Numbered from the stretch's first letter, positions 38,229 to 48,400 are shown. The stretch is DNA of 64,000 nt from Microbacterium sp. SORGH_AS_0969 (GCF_030818255.1 NZ_JAUTAG010000001.1:3224001-3288000); one strand, 5' to 3'. A program made the numbers and translations. Notes: generated by a model from the letters alone, not told the origin.

Positions 38229-38909
38229 TCAGTCTTTCACGTCACCGTCCACCGGTTCGAGGGGGTGCGCGTCGTCGGCGAGATGGCGACGCTCGATCCG
38301 CTCGATGACCTTCTTGCCCACGAACACGAGCACGAGGAAGACGACGAGGATGCCGACGAAGACATAGCCGGCGTAATGGATACGATCCGCGAGCTCGCGA
38401 TACGTGCCCGCCGCCGTCGCCGCCACCGAGATGTACAAGGCCGACCAGATCGCGCACGCCGGGGCCGTCCACGCGAGGAATCGTCGGTAGCTGTACCCGC
38501 TCATCCCGACGGTCAGGGGGACGAGGGAGTGCAGCACCGGGAGGAACCGCGACAGGAAGATCGCCGGTCCGCCCCGTCGCCGCAGGTAGCGATCCGCGCG
38601 CTCCCAGTTGCGTTCACCGAGCTTCTGCCCCAGCTTCGACGCGCGGATGCGCGGGCCGAAGTACCGCCCCAGCCAGAACCCGCCGCTCTCGCCGAGCAGA
38701 GCGCCGACGACGACCGCCGAGGCGAGGATGACTCCTTCGAGCGGAGAGGCGATAGCCGTCCCGGCGACGATGACCATCGTGTCTCCGGGCACGATCAGAC
38801 CGACCAGCACGCTCGTCTCGAGCATGACCGCGACACCGGCGAGGATCGTGCGCAGCACGGGGTCGACGTTCTGCACGACGTCGAGCAACCACGTGAGGAT
38901 CTCGTTCAC
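38229..38909 (-). CDS. DedA family membrane protein
   Basis: 226 aa, about five hydrophobic segments. Signature residues: ETSVLVGLIVPGDTMVIVAG, GESGGFWLGRYFGPRI, FLSRFLPVLHSLVPLTVGMSGYSYRRFL. DedA proteins are inner-membrane lipid scramblases or undecaprenyl-phosphate flippases in known cases. I chose the GTG at 38909: TAAGCT lies 7 nt upstream on the minus strand, and homologues begin at this point. The frame stays open upstream through pabB, which is an artefact. Cotranscribed with the App1-like gene. Confidence 0.88.
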   Translation of the reverse strand: MNEILTWLLDVVQNVDPVLRTILAGVAVMLETSVLVGLIVPGDTMVIVAGTAIASPLEGVILASAVVVGALLGESGGFWLGRYFGPRIRASKLGQKLGERNWERADRYLRRRGGPAIFLSRFLPVLHSLVPLTVGMSGYSYRRFLAWTAPACAIWSALYISVAATAAGTYRELADRIHYAGYVFVGILVVFLVLVFVGKKVIERIERRHLADDAHPLEPVDGDVKD

Positions 38910-38951
38910 CTCCGTCAGCTTAGAGGCGACGCCGAGGCCTAGCCTGGGAGC
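38910..38951. promoter_or_regulatory. Compact divergent promoter of DedA and pabB
   Basis: The 42-nt gap holds minus-strand TAAGCT (38917-38922) and plus-strand TAGCCT (38940-38945), separated by exactly 17 nt. Each -10 thus occupies the position of the other promoter's -35. Both genes would be leaderless. Confidence 0.55.
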
Positions 38952-40190
38952 GTGCCGCGTTCCGCCCCTCCGCTCGCCCTTCCGCACTGGGTGGACCCGG
39001 AGGCGGTGTTCACGAGCCTCTGGGCCGACGAACCCGCGGCGTTCTGGCTCGACGGGGGTGTGGATGCCGAGACCGGGTGGAGCTGGATGGGGGCGGGGCA
39101 CCGGGAGAGCGCGACCGACCCCCTTCACGTGATCGCGTCGAACGATTCCAGCCGCGCGTTTCACGGCGGATGGGTCGGCTGGATCCCGTACGACGGCGAC
39201 CCCGCGTGGATCCGCGTCGACGCGGCGCTCGCGTTCGACCACGAGAAGCGGCGCGTGTGGGCGGTCGGGACGGATGCCGAAGCCCTCGCCGACCTCGCCG
39301 AGCGGGCGCGCGCCGTCGGGCCGGTCGCAGCCGTGGCTCCTGCGGAACCGCGAGGGGTGGCATCCGGTCGCCATGAAGCCGACGAGTACGCCGGACTCAT
39401 CTCCGCGTGCCGCGAGCACATCCGCGAGGGCGACGCGTATCAACTGTGTCTCACGACCCGATTCACCGTTCCGGGCCGCTTCTTCGCCCTCGACGTGTTC
39501 CGGCGCCTCCGCGGGACCTCGTCATCGCACCACGGCGGCTTCGTGCGCATCGGCGACACCGCTCTGGTGAGCGCGTCTCCGGAACGCTTCCTCGAGGTTC
39601 GCGACGGGACCGTGCACACCCACCCCATCAAGGGCACGCGCCCGCGCGCGCTCGACCCCGTCGCCGACGCAGCCCTCGCGGACGAGCTGCGGACGGATGC
39701 CAAAGAGCAGGCCGAGAACGTCATGATCGTCGACCTGATGCGCAACGACCTCTCGCGCGTGTGCGTGCCGTCGAGCGTCGGCGTCGACCGGCTGCTCGAG
39801 GTCGAGTCGTACCCGCACGTGCACCAGCTCGTCAGCGAGGTGTCGGGGCGGCTGCGTCCCGGAACGACGCTCGGCGCGCTCGTCGACGCCGCCTTCCCGG
39901 CGGGCAGCATGACCGGTGCGCCGAAGGCCTCTGCGATGACGATCCTCGAGCGTCTCGAAGGCGCCCCCCGGGGCATCTACTCCGGCACCTTCGGATGGAT
40001 CGGCGATGACGGCTCCGCGGATCTCGCGATGGTGATCCGCAGCATCGTCGTCGAGCCGGATGCCGCCCACGTCGGCGCCGGCGGAGGCATCACGTGGCGC
40101 TCGGTCGCGGCATCCGAAGTGGCCGAGGTGGGAATCAAGGCGCGCGCCCCGCTCGCCGCGCTCGGCGCCCAGGTGCCGCCGGGATGGTGA
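38952..40190 (+). CDS. pabB: Chorismate-binding protein, aminodeoxychorismate synthase component I
   Basis: 412 aa. Converts chorismate (with an amidotransferase) to aminodeoxychorismate for folate. The chorismate-binding domain is complete: REHIREGDAYQLCLTTRF, SPERFLEV, THPIKGTRPRA, MIVDLMRNDLSRVC, FPAGSMTGAPK, GAGGGITWRS. The N-terminal half is shorter than in TrpE, and there is no fused glutamine amidotransferase or lyase. It is not next to trp genes. GTG start at 38952, 6 nt after TAGCCT. Component I of anthranilate synthase is the alternative. Confidence 0.85.
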   Translation: MPRSAPPLALPHWVDPEAVFTSLWADEPAAFWLDGGVDAETGWSWMGAGHRESATDPLHVIASNDSSRAFHGGWVGWIPYDGDPAWIRVDAALAFDHEKRRVWAVGTDAEALADLAERARAVGPVAAVAPAEPRGVASGRHEADEYAGLISACREHIREGDAYQLCLTTRFTVPGRFFALDVFRRLRGTSSSHHGGFVRIGDTALVSASPERFLEVRDGTVHTHPIKGTRPRALDPVADAALADELRTDAKEQAENVMIVDLMRNDLSRVCVPSSVGVDRLLEVESYPHVHQLVSEVSGRLRPGTTLGALVDAAFPAGSMTGAPKASAMTILERLEGAPRGIYSGTFGWIGDDGSADLAMVIRSIVVEPDAAHVGAGGGITWRSVAASEVAEVGIKARAPLAALGAQVPPGW

Positions 40191-40255
40191 CGGGCCGGGT
40201 CCGATAACCTGGACGCTGGCCCTCGGGCCTCCCGACCTCACGATTGGCTTCACCC

Positions 40256-42829
40256 GTGTCTGAGAACACCACACCCGTGCCCGGCGAGGGCGCCTTCGAC
40301 GCCCACGCGATCCAGGCGAAGTGGCAGCGCGCGTGGGCGGACAAGGATCCGTTCCGCGCCGGTGGCGACGACGACAAGCGCCCACGCAAGTACGTGCTCG
40401 CGATGTTCCCGTACCCCTCCGGCGACCTCCACATGGGGCACGCCGAGAACTACCTCTACTCCGACATCGTGGCGCGATTCTGGCGCCACCGCGGCTACAA
40501 CGTGCTCAACCCCATCGGCTGGGACTCGTTCGGCCTGCCCGCCGAGAACGCCGCCATCAAGCGCGGGGCCGACCCCGTCGAGTGGACGTACGCGAACATC
40601 GCGCAGCAGAAGGAGAGCCTGAAGGACTACGGCGTCTCGTTCGACTGGAGCCGCGTGCTGCACACGAGCGACCCCGAGTACTACCGCTGGAACCAGTGGC
40701 TGTTCCAGAAGCTGTACGAGAAGGGCCTGGCGTACCGCAAGGACGCGCTGGTCAATTGGGACCCGGTGGATCAGACCGTGCTCGCGAACGAGCAGGTGCT
40801 GCCCGACGGCACCTCCGAGCGCAGCGGCGCCGTCGTGGTGAAGAAGAAGCTGACGCAGTGGTTCCTGCGCATCACCGACTACGCCGACCGCCTGCTCGAC
40901 GACCTGAACCAGCTCGAGGGCTTCTGGCCGAGCAAGGTCATCCAGATGCAGCGCAACTGGATCGGCCGATCCGTCGGTGCCGACATCACCTTCGAGATCG
41001 AGGGTCGTGACGAGAAGATCACGGTCTTCTCGACCCGCCCCGACACGCTGCACGGGGCGACGTTCTTCGTCGTGGCGCCCGAGTCCGACCTCGCGGCCGA
41101 GCTCGCGGCATCCGCGGATCAGGGCGTGCGCGAAACGTTCGAGGCGTACCTCGCCCAGGTGCAGCGCGCAACGGACATCGAGCGTCAGGCGACCGATCGC
41201 CCGAAGACCGGCGTCTTCCTCGGCCACTACGCGATCAACCCGATCAACGGCGAGAAGCTGCCGATCTGGGCCGCCGACTACGTGCTGGCCGACTACGGTC
41301 ACGGCGCGGTCATGGCCGTGCCCGCGCACGACCAGCGCGACCTCGATTTCGCCCGCGCCTTCGACCTGCCCGTCAAGGTCGTCGTCGACACGAATGCTCC
41401 GGTCACCGGCGCGATCCCCGTGATCGAGCTCGACGACGAGGGCGTTCCGATCGATCCGCTCGGCGACATCGAAGAGACCGACCCCGTCAAGACCGGGATC
41501 GCTCTCACCGGTGACGGACGCATGATCAACTCCGGTTCTCTGAACGGACTGTCGAAGCGCAACGCGATCGCCCGTGTCATCGAGGAGCTCGAGGCCAAGG
41601 GCGTCGGCCGCGCCGCGAAGACCTATCGCCTGCGCGACTGGCTGATCTCGCGCCAGCGCTACTGGGGCACGCCCATCCCGATGCTGCACGGCGAGGACGG
41701 CTCGATCACGCCCGTGCCCGCTGATCAGCTGCCTGTCGTGCTGCCGTCGGTGGAGGGGCTCGACCTGAAGCCCAAGGGCACCTCGCCGCTGGGCGCTGCC
41801 ACCGAGTGGGTGCAGGTGACCGACCCCGAGACGGGCCAGACGCTGCTGCGCGACCCCGACACGATGGATACGTTCGTCGACAGCTCCTGGTACTACCTGC
41901 GGTTCCTGTCGCCGGGAGACGAGACGCAGCCCTTCTCGGGGCGCGAGGCATCGAAGTGGGGCCCGGTCGACTTCTACATCGGCGGTGTCGAGCACGCGAT
42001 CCTGCACCTGCTGTACGCGCGATTCATCACCAAGGCGCTGTTCGACATGGGCCTGGTGGAGTTCACCGAGCCGTTCTCGAGCCTCATCAACCAGGGCATG
42101 GTCATCCTCGACGGCGCCAAGATGTCGAAGAGCAAGGGCAACCTCGTGCTGTTCCAGGAGGAGCTCGACGCCCACGGTGCCGACGCCCTGCGCGTGGCGT
42201 TGGCGTTCGCCGGACCGGTGGAGGACGACAAGGACTGGAACGACGTCTCGACCACGGGAGCGGCGAAGTTCCTCGCCCGCGCGCTGCGCATCGCGCACGA
42301 CGTCGACAGCGAGAAGGACGTCGTGTGGGCCGAGGGCGACCAGGCCCTGCGCCGCGTGACGCACCGCCTGCTGGCGGAGGCGCCGAACCTCATCGAGCAG
42401 ACGAAGTTCAACGTGGTCGTCGCGCGCCTCATGGAGCTGGTCAACGCCACGCGCAAGGCGATCGACGGCTCCGCCGGCGCGAGCGACCCCGCCGTGCGAG
42501 AGGCCGCCGAGGTCATCGCGATGACCCTCGACCTCTTCGCCCCGCACACCGCGGAGGAGATGTGGCAGACGCTCGGCTACGACGGCTTCGTGGGACTCGC
42601 GACCTGGCGCCAGGCCGACCCGACGCTCCTTGTGGAGGACTCGGTCACGGCGGTCGTGCAGATCGACGGTAAGGTCCGCGGCACCCTCGAGGTCTCGGCC
42701 AAGATCGGCGCCGACGAGCTCGAGAAGCTCGCCCGCGGCGACGAGAAGGTGCGCCGGGCGCTCGGCGACCGTGAGATCGTGCGCGCGGTCGTGCGGCCCC
42801 CGAAGGTGGTCAGCTTCTCGACGAAGTGA
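40256..42829 (+). CDS. leuS: Leucyl-tRNA synthetase
   Basis: Class Ia synthetase charging tRNA-Leu, 857 aa. HIGH motif as HMGH in [15 protein letters not shown] near residue 59. The large editing domain (from about residue 220 to 420) includes [24 protein letters not shown] is in [11 protein letters not shown] near residue 621. The C-terminal domain ends [13 protein letters not shown] chose the GTG at 40256 ([11 protein letters not shown]); a TTG at 40244 in frame is possible. TAACCT at 40206-40211 is a likely -10. No T-box is visible upstream. Confidence 0.95.
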   Translation: MSENTTPVPGEGAFDAHAIQAKWQRAWADKDPFRAGGDDDKRPRKYVLAMFPYPSGDLHMGHAENYLYSDIVARFWRHRGYNVLNPIGWDSFGLPAENAAIKRGADPVEWTYANIAQQKESLKDYGVSFDWSRVLHTSDPEYYRWNQWLFQKLYEKGLAYRKDALVNWDPVDQTVLANEQVLPDGTSERSGAVVVKKKLTQWFLRITDYADRLLDDLNQLEGFWPSKVIQMQRNWIGRSVGADITFEIEGRDEKITVFSTRPDTLHGATFFVVAPESDLAAELAASADQGVRETFEAYLAQVQRATDIERQATDRPKTGVFLGHYAINPINGEKLPIWAADYVLADYGHGAVMAVPAHDQRDLDFARAFDLPVKVVVDTNAPVTGAIPVIELDDEGVPIDPLGDIEETDPVKTGIALTGDGRMINSGSLNGLSKRNAIARVIEELEAKGVGRAAKTYRLRDWLISRQRYWGTPIPMLHGEDGSITPVPADQLPVVLPSVEGLDLKPKGTSPLGAATEWVQVTDPETGQTLLRDPDTMDTFVDSSWYYLRFLSPGDETQPFSGREASKWGPVDFYIGGVEHAILHLLYARFITKALFDMGLVEFTEPFSSLINQGMVILDGAKMSKSKGNLVLFQEELDAHGADALRVALAFAGPVEDDKDWNDVSTTGAAKFLARALRIAHDVDSEKDVVWAEGDQALRRVTHRLLAEAPNLIEQTKFNVVVARLMELVNATRKAIDGSAGASDPAVREAAEVIAMTLDLFAPHTAEEMWQTLGYDGFVGLATWRQADPTLLVEDSVTAVVQIDGKVRGTLEVSAKIGADELEKLARGDEKVRRALGDREIVRAVVRPPKVVSFSTK

Positions 42830-42839
42830 TCGTCGACTC

Positions 42840-42888
42840 CGGATGCCACGTCCCTGACGCTTTGCGAAGCGGTGGGGCGTGGCATCCG
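42840..42888 (+). terminator. Hairpin after leuS built from inverted GGATGCC heptamers
   Basis: CGGATGCCACG (42840-42850) pairs perfectly with CGTGGCATCCG (42878-42888); an inner CGCTT/AAGCG helix lies in the loop. Probable terminator; no U-tract. Confidence 0.6.
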
Positions 42889-42927
42889 CCGTTCTGCCGA
42901 GGAAGCGAGGTCACTCGGCCCGCGCGA

Positions 42928-42952
42928 GGAGGCTGAGCCTGTCGAAGCCTCC
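42928..42952. repeat. TTCGACAGGCTCA-family hairpin
   Basis: Stem GGAGGC/GCCTCC closes the loop TGAGCCTGTCGAA. It lies between the convergent leuS and DUF2087 genes. Confidence 0.85.
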
Positions 42953-42978
42953 GGGCCGGACGCCGGCACCCGTCGTTT

Positions 42979-43473
42979 TCACGTGCGGGAGTAGGAAGAG
43001 CCGTCCGCGGTGCGGGCGAGGAGACCTTCGTCGACGAGAGCGCGGCGGAGGCCGGCGACGTCACCCGTGACCTCGGCGAGCCGCGCGTTGATCTCGGCCT
43101 CCGTGATCGTCTCGTCGGCCGTGAGCAGCCGCGTCGCCAGGTGCTCGAGGACGGCTCGCCGGTCGGCCGCGCGAGCGGGCATGCTGACGAGGCGGCCACC
43201 CTCGAGAAAGCGATCGACGCCTTCGCGGCGGGGCGGGCTGCCCGCGGAGGCGAGGGCCTGCGCGAAGACACTCGTGACAGGTTCGAATCCGTCGGGCGTG
43301 CGCGCGACGAGTCCCGCGGCCGTGAGCGCCTCGACGATGCGGTGCGCTTTCTTCGCGGGAATCGCCGCGAGGCACTCGTCGACGGGCTGGTCGAGGACGA
43401 TGCGGGCGTAGACCTCGCGCGCGCGATCGTCGGCGAGGGCGGCCAAGATTGCGCGCCACGCGTTTTCGTGCAT
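42979..43473 (-). CDS. DUF2087 domain protein
   Basis: 164 aa, soluble. An N-terminal winged-helix-like part (WRAILAALADDRAREVYARIVL...HRIVEALTAAGLV) precedes the DUF2087 segment (VDRFLEGGRLVSMPARAADRRAVLEHLATRLL...EAEINARLAEV... DVAGLRRALVDEGLLARTADGSSYSR). This combination is often annotated as a DNA-binding regulator; target unknown. I chose the ATG at 43473, preceded by GGGGAGGAG at 8 nt; an upstream ATG at 43527 lacks an SD. Confidence 0.82.
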   Translation of the reverse strand: MHENAWRAILAALADDRAREVYARIVLDQPVDECLAAIPAKKAHRIVEALTAAGLVARTPDGFEPVTSVFAQALASAGSPPRREGVDRFLEGGRLVSMPARAADRRAVLEHLATRLLTADETITEAEINARLAEVTGDVAGLRRALVDEGLLARTADGSSYSRT

Positions 43474-43571
43474 GGGGTGATTCTCCTCCCCATCCCGCGC
43501 ATCGTCGGATCCGTCCACGGATGACACGTGCGGGGCGGCGGACGAGTCGCGGCCCTTCCTAGGGTGTCCGA

Positions 43572-44189
43572 GTGACCGCGACTTCCGACCCCGCTGGCGA
43601 CGCGCTCAGCGCGCGTCGACGGCTCGGGATCGGCGCCGTCATCGTGCTCGTCCTGCTCGCGTTCGCCGTGACCATCGGGATCGGCATGGTGCGCGGGGCG
43701 TCGGGCACGCAGGTCGTGTCCGTCGCGTCGTCCCCGAGCGTCACGGTGGCGGGCCCACCCGAAGCGGGACTCTACGTGCACGTCGCGGGCGCCGTGCGGT
43801 CCCCGGGGCTTTACCGGCTCGAGGCGGGCGATCGGGTCGCGGATGCCATCGCCCTCGCCGGCGGATTCGCGGAGAACGCGGAGCGGGCCGGGGTCAACCT
43901 CGCCCGCGCTGTCGCCGATGGGGAGCAGATCGTGGTTCCGATGGTGGGAGCGACGTCGGACGACGCCACGGGCGCGACCCCCGGAACAGCGGCGGGGGGC
44001 CTGATCGACCTGAACACCGCGACGCGCGAGCAGCTCGACACGCTGCCGCGTGTGGGACCGGCGATCGCCGACCGAATCATCGCGTGGCGCAAGGAGAACG
44101 GCCGCTTCACGAGCGTCGACGACCTCGGGTCCGTTCCAGGGATCGGAGAGAAGATGCTCGACGGGATCCGCGATCTGGTGCGCGTGTGA
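43572..44189 (+). CDS. comEA: Competence protein ComEA (DNA-binding helix-hairpin-helix)
   Basis: 205 aa. One N-terminal TM helix (residues 14-36), an SLBB domain (LYVHVAGAVRSPGLYRLEAGDRVADAIALAGGF), a disordered linker, and a C-terminal (HhH)2 domain (IDLNTATREQLDTLPRVGPAIADRIIAWR... GIGEKMLDGIRDLV). It binds double-stranded DNA outside the membrane during uptake. GTG start; TAGGGT lies 6 nt upstream, so the transcript is probably leaderless. The stop overlaps the comEC GTG. Confidence 0.94.
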   Translation: MTATSDPAGDALSARRRLGIGAVIVLVLLAFAVTIGIGMVRGASGTQVVSVASSPSVTVAGPPEAGLYVHVAGAVRSPGLYRLEAGDRVADAIALAGGFAENAERAGVNLARAVADGEQIVVPMVGATSDDATGATPGTAAGGLIDLNTATREQLDTLPRVGPAIADRIIAWRKENGRFTSVDDLGSVPGIGEKMLDGIRDLVRV

Positions 44190-46483
44190 ATCCCCTCCAG
44201 CGGCGAGCGATGCGCCCGACCATCGTCGCTCTCACCACCTGGACCGCGGCGGGCCTCGCGACATCCGCCCCGGATCTCGCGGTGCTCGCCGTCGCCGCGG
44301 CCGTCGCGGCGGTCGTCAGCGCGGTGACGTTCGCGCGGTTTCGGCATCCGACGCTCGGCATCGCCGCCGTCGCGCTCGCCTGCGCGGCCGCCGCAGCGGG
44401 CAGTGTCGCGGCGATGGGACCGGTGCGCGCCCAGATCGCGGCCCTTCAGGTCGAGGGCGGCCGTCAGCTCGAGGTCGATCTCACCGTGGTCGGACACGTG
44501 TCCGGCTCCGCCGATGGGGGAGCGTGGTTCGACGCGGTCGCGTCGCGGGTGAGCGCCGGGGCCGTGACGGTGACCGGCGAGATCCCGACCCGCGTCGGCG
44601 TGGATCCGCCCGGGCGAGCGGCCGTCTCGGCATCCGGTCTGGGCAGCGAGATCCGCCTCACCGGACGAGCGATTCCCGCGAAGCCGGGGGAGCGGGCCGT
44701 TCTCGTGCTGCGCGCGCAGGAGGTGACGCGCGCCCCACCGCCGGAGGGCGTGTGGGCCGGCTTCGAGGCGCTGCGCGATGGGCTGGTCGACTCGACGCGC
44801 GGGCTGCCGCAGCCCGGAGCCGGCCTCGTACCCGGCCTCGCGGTGGGCGATACCTCGAGTCTGGATGCCGCGACCGATGCGGCGATGAAGGCTTCGTCAC
44901 TGTCGCACCTCACGGCCGTTTCCGGTGCGAACTGCGCCCTCGTCGTCGGCGCAGCCTTCATGGTGCTGGCGGCGCTGGGCGCGCCGCGCTGGCTGCGGGT
45001 GGTCGGGGCGACGGGGGTCCTCGCGGGATTCGTCCTGCTGGTCACGCCTGAACCCAGCGTGGTGCGCGCGGCGGCCATGGCCGCGATCGCCCTGCTCGCC
45101 GTGGCGCTGGGCCGCCCCGCGGTGGGGGTGGCGGTTCTCTCGGCCGCCGTGACCGTGCTGCTGATCACCGACCCGTGGCTGTCGACGTCGCTCGGCTTCG
45201 CCCTGTCGGCTGCGGCGACCGCAGCCCTGCTTCTCCTCGCTCGTCCGCTCGCGCGGGGCCTGGAGCGATGGATGCCACGCGCCCTCGCTCTCGCTCTCGC
45301 GGTGCCGACGGCGGCTCAGCTCGCGTGCGGCCCCCTCATCGTGCTGATCGACCCCCACGTGCCCGTGCTCGGCGTCGCGGCGAATCTCGTCGCCGACCCC
45401 GCGGCCGCCCCGGCGACCATCGCGGGGGTCCTTGCGTGCATCGCGCCCTTTCCCTGGCTGCGGGACGGTCTTTCGGCGCTGGCATGGGTACCCGCGGCCT
45501 GGATCGCCGCAGTCGCGCACACGACCAGTGCGATCCGCGCGCAGAATCTGCCCTGGCCCGACGGTGCCTTCGGGGCGGCTCTGCTGGCCGCGATCAGCTT
45601 CGCGATCGTCGTCGCCATCATCCGACCGGCGCGGGGTCCGCGCGTGACGGCGATCGCGACCGCGATCGTCGCGCTCACCGTCGGCCTGTGTGCGGGGAAC
45701 GCGACCGTGCGGACGATCGCCGGCCCGCTCACGGTGCCGACCACGTGGGATGTGGCCATGTGCGACGTGGGCCAGGGCGACGCGACGCTGTGGCGGTCCG
45801 GAAGCGCCGTGGCTCTGGTGGATACGGGCCCGGAACCCGAGCGGCTGAGGGAGTGTCTCGACACCTTCGGGATCGACCACCTCGACCTCGTCGTGCTCAC
45901 CCACTTCGATCTCGACCACATCGGTGGATCGGCGTCGGTGATCGGTCACGCGGATCTCGTCGTCCACGGGCCCGTCGACGTTCCCGAGGATCAGCGTCTG
46001 CTCGACCGCTTCGCGGCGGGCGGGGCACGGTTGACGCAGGCCTCGACCGGGATGACGGGCACCGTGGGGGAGACGCGGTGGCAGGCGCTCGGCCCCACGC
46101 CTCGAGACGAGCCCGGCAACGGTGCAAGCGTCGCCCTCGACGTGGTCGGCCCCGACTTCCCGCGCACGGTGCTGCTCGGCGATCTCGGTACCGACGCCCA
46201 AGCCGCTCTCATGCGCCGAATCGAGGTTCCACGAGTGGAGGTCGTCAAGGTGTCGCACCACGGCAGCGCCGACCAGGACCCCGAGCTCTACCGCCGCCTG
46301 CACCCAGAGATCGGACTCATCGGCGTGGGAGCGGAGAACCGTTATGGACACCCCACCGCAACTCTGCTCTCGACGTTGTCCGCCCTGGGGGTGGCGGTGG
46401 GACGCACGGACACCGATGGTGATCTCGCGGTGAGCATGGACGACGGGAGCCTCGTGCTGTGGCGGGCGCGGCCGCCAGGCTGA
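44186..46483 (+). CDS. comEC: ComEC/Rec2 DNA translocation channel
   Basis: 765 aa. N-terminal TM segments and an OB-like soluble loop, then the Competence domain with many TM helices (SSLSHLTAVSGANCALVVGAAF is its signature). The C-terminal metallo-beta-lactamase-like domain has VVLTHFDLDHIGG and VSHHGSADQDPELY, the proposed nuclease that degrades one strand. Imports single-stranded DNA with ComEA. I chose the GTG at 44186, overlapping the comEA stop. An ATG 11 codons later is an alternative. Confidence 0.93.
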   Translation: MNPLQRRAMRPTIVALTTWTAAGLATSAPDLAVLAVAAAVAAVVSAVTFARFRHPTLGIAAVALACAAAAAGSVAAMGPVRAQIAALQVEGGRQLEVDLTVVGHVSGSADGGAWFDAVASRVSAGAVTVTGEIPTRVGVDPPGRAAVSASGLGSEIRLTGRAIPAKPGERAVLVLRAQEVTRAPPPEGVWAGFEALRDGLVDSTRGLPQPGAGLVPGLAVGDTSSLDAATDAAMKASSLSHLTAVSGANCALVVGAAFMVLAALGAPRWLRVVGATGVLAGFVLLVTPEPSVVRAAAMAAIALLAVALGRPAVGVAVLSAAVTVLLITDPWLSTSLGFALSAAATAALLLLARPLARGLERWMPRALALALAVPTAAQLACGPLIVLIDPHVPVLGVAANLVADPAAAPATIAGVLACIAPFPWLRDGLSALAWVPAAWIAAVAHTTSAIRAQNLPWPDGAFGAALLAAISFAIVVAIIRPARGPRVTAIATAIVALTVGLCAGNATVRTIAGPLTVPTTWDVAMCDVGQGDATLWRSGSAVALVDTGPEPERLRECLDTFGIDHLDLVVLTHFDLDHIGGSASVIGHADLVVHGPVDVPEDQRLLDRFAAGGARLTQASTGMTGTVGETRWQALGPTPRDEPGNGASVALDVVGPDFPRTVLLGDLGTDAQAALMRRIEVPRVEVVKVSHHGSADQDPELYRRLHPEIGLIGVGAENRYGHPTATLLSTLSALGVAVGRTDTDGDLAVSMDDGSLVLWRARPPG

Positions 46484-46558
46484 ACGCTGCCGTGAGCCCA
46501 CTTCGGCCGGCCAGCCCCCTGGCGCCGAGATGTCGGACCCCCTCGGTAGGCTGGGAGG

Positions 46559-47596
46559 GTGACCCCGGCTCCCCGACGCTCCGCTCCGGCGAAGGCCAAA
46601 ACGGCCATCCCGCAGGTGTCGTGGCGAACGCCTCAGCCGGCGCCGGTCGTTCTCGTCTCCGGTCCCGAGGAGGTGTGCGCGGAGCGGGCGACCGCCGGCA
46701 TCCGCGATTTCCTCAAGAGCGAAGACCCGACGCTCGAAGTCACCGACGTGCGCGCCGACGACTACGCCGCCGGCACCCTGCTGGCCGTCACCTCGCCCTC
46801 ACTGTTCGGCGAGCCTCGTCTCGTCCGCGTCGGCGGTGTCGAGAAGTGCAGCGACACCTTCCTGAGCGAGGCGATCTCCTACCTGGCACAGCCGCAGGAC
46901 GGCGCGACGGTCGTGCTGCGGCACACCGGTGCGAGTGTCCGAGGGAAGAAGCTGCTCGACGCCATCCGCGCGGGTCAGGGCGGCGGTATCGAGATCGCCT
47001 GCCCGGCCATCAAACGCGACTCCGACCGCTTCGACTTCGCCGTCGGCGAGTTCAAGACCGCGAACAAGCGCATCGCGCCGGTGGCTCTGCGGGCACTCGT
47101 GTCCGCTTTCGCGGACGATCTCACCGAACTCGCGGCCGCGTGCCAACAGCTCATCGCCGACGTGCCCGGTGACATCGACGAGCGCACGGTCGAGCGGTAC
47201 TACGGCGGTCGCGTCGAGACCTCCGCGTTCACCGTCGCCGACACGGCGATCGCCGGGCAGTACGGCCCCGCGCTGCTCGCGCTGCGCCACGCCCTGGCAT
47301 CCGGAGCCGACCCGGTACCCCTCGTCGCCGCGGTCGCCATGAAGCTCCGCACCATGGCACGCGTGGCGGGCACACGCGAGTCGTCCTCGCAGCTCGCTCA
47401 GCGACTCGGAATGAAGGACTGGCAGGTCGACCGCGCTCGGCGCGACCTCGTCGGGTGGACCGCCTCGAGCCTCGGCCGCGCGATCCACGCAACAGCCCGC
47501 GCCGACGCGGAGGTCAAGGGCGCCTCCCGCGACGCCGTCTTCGCCCTCGAGCGCATGATCACCGTGATCGCCACGCGCGCGCCGTACGGCAGCTGA
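46559..47596 (+). CDS. holA: DNA polymerase III subunit delta
   Basis: 345 aa. The delta subunit of the clamp loader opens the sliding clamp. N-terminal APVVLVSGPEEVCAERATAGIRDFL and the following AGTLLAVTSPSLFGEPRLVRVGGVEK match HolA; the middle KRIAPVALRALVSAFADDLTELAAACQQLIAD and the C-terminal collar helix domain are complete. The GTG start has TAGGCT 6 nt upstream. It follows comEC, the usual actinobacterial order, but seems to have its own promoter. Confidence 0.93.
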   Translation: MTPAPRRSAPAKAKTAIPQVSWRTPQPAPVVLVSGPEEVCAERATAGIRDFLKSEDPTLEVTDVRADDYAAGTLLAVTSPSLFGEPRLVRVGGVEKCSDTFLSEAISYLAQPQDGATVVLRHTGASVRGKKLLDAIRAGQGGGIEIACPAIKRDSDRFDFAVGEFKTANKRIAPVALRALVSAFADDLTELAAACQQLIADVPGDIDERTVERYYGGRVETSAFTVADTAIAGQYGPALLALRHALASGADPVPLVAAVAMKLRTMARVAGTRESSSQLAQRLGMKDWQVDRARRDLVGWTASSLGRAIHATARADAEVKGASRDAVFALERMITVIATRAPYGS

Positions 47597-47643
47597 GTTC
47601 CCTCACCGCCTCCAGCGAGCTGCGCGCTCTCGCGAACGCCCCG

Positions 47644-47889
47644 GAAGTGACGAGCGGAGGGGCAGGGACGAGCGGAGGACCGCCGTGCGATCGGCGCCCT
47701 CCGCTGGTCCCAGATCCTCCGCCGGGCACGCGAGCCCACGCACCTCCGGGAGCGCTCCAGGCCGCGCGGCCTCGATGACGCGCACGCCGCCGAAGTGACG
47801 AGGGGAGGGGCAGGGACGAGCGGAGGACCACCCGGCGATCAACCTCCTCCGCTGGTCCCAGATCCTCCGTGGAGCACACGAAGCCCACG
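47644..47889. repeat. Two direct copies of a palindromic element downstream of holA
   Basis: Near-identical blocks at 47644-47740 and 47792-47889 (offset 148-149 bp). Each holds an inverted pair: GGGACGAGCGGAG facing CTCCGCTGGTCCC, one mismatch. The loops between the arms differ in sequence. The stretch 47597-48021 holds these repeats and the rpsT terminator but no gene. Confidence 0.75.
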
Positions 47890-47976
47890 CCACCGCCGCG
47901 GGAGGCCGCCGGAGAACACGGGCCGCCGCGCAGCCGCGAAGCCGCAGCCACGAACGCCCCCCCCCGAAAACGACGA

Positions 47977-48005
47977 AGCCCGCCCCGCGCGATGCGGGAC
48001 GGGCT
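47977..48005 (-). terminator. rpsT terminator
   Basis: On the minus strand AGCCCGTCCCGC pairs with GCGGGGCGGGCT (one wobble), followed by TCGTCGTTTTC. Confidence 0.85.
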
Positions 48006-48021
48006 GTCGAGGTACGGCGGC

Positions 48022-48282
48022 TCAGAGAGCGGCGACCGACTTCGCGATGGCCGACTTGCGGTTCGCGGCCTGGTTCTGGTGGATGACACCCTTGCTCACG
48101 GCCTTGTCGAGCTTCTTGGTCGCGGTGGCGAGCGCCTTCTCGGCGGCTTCCTTGTCACCGGCCAGGACGGCCTCACGGGTGCGACGCACGTGCGTCTTCA
48201 GCTCGCTCTTGACGGCCTTGTTGCGCTCGCGCGCCTTCTCGTTGGTCTTGTTGCGCTTGATCTGCGACTTGATGTTCGCCAC
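48022..48282 (-). CDS. rpsT: 30S ribosomal protein S20
   Basis: 86 aa, normal length, very basic. [34 protein letters not shown] is the typical S20 start; the C-terminus [23 protein letters not shown] is conserved. Binds 16S rRNA early in assembly. Convergent with holA, the common actinobacterial order. The 118-nt gap upstream carries its leader. Confidence 0.97.
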   Translation of the reverse strand: MANIKSQIKRNKTNEKARERNKAVKSELKTHVRRTREAVLAGDKEAAEKALATATKKLDKAVSKGVIHQNQAANRKSAIAKSVAAL

Positions 48283-48400
48283 GTCGACGGTCTTTCGTTT
48301 GAGTGAGTGTTGGAAGTGCCGGGCGAGCGGTAGAGGGACGCTGCACCGGCGGTCGTGGAGGTCGGGAAAAACCCCACACGCAAGCCAAGGGCCAAGCTTA

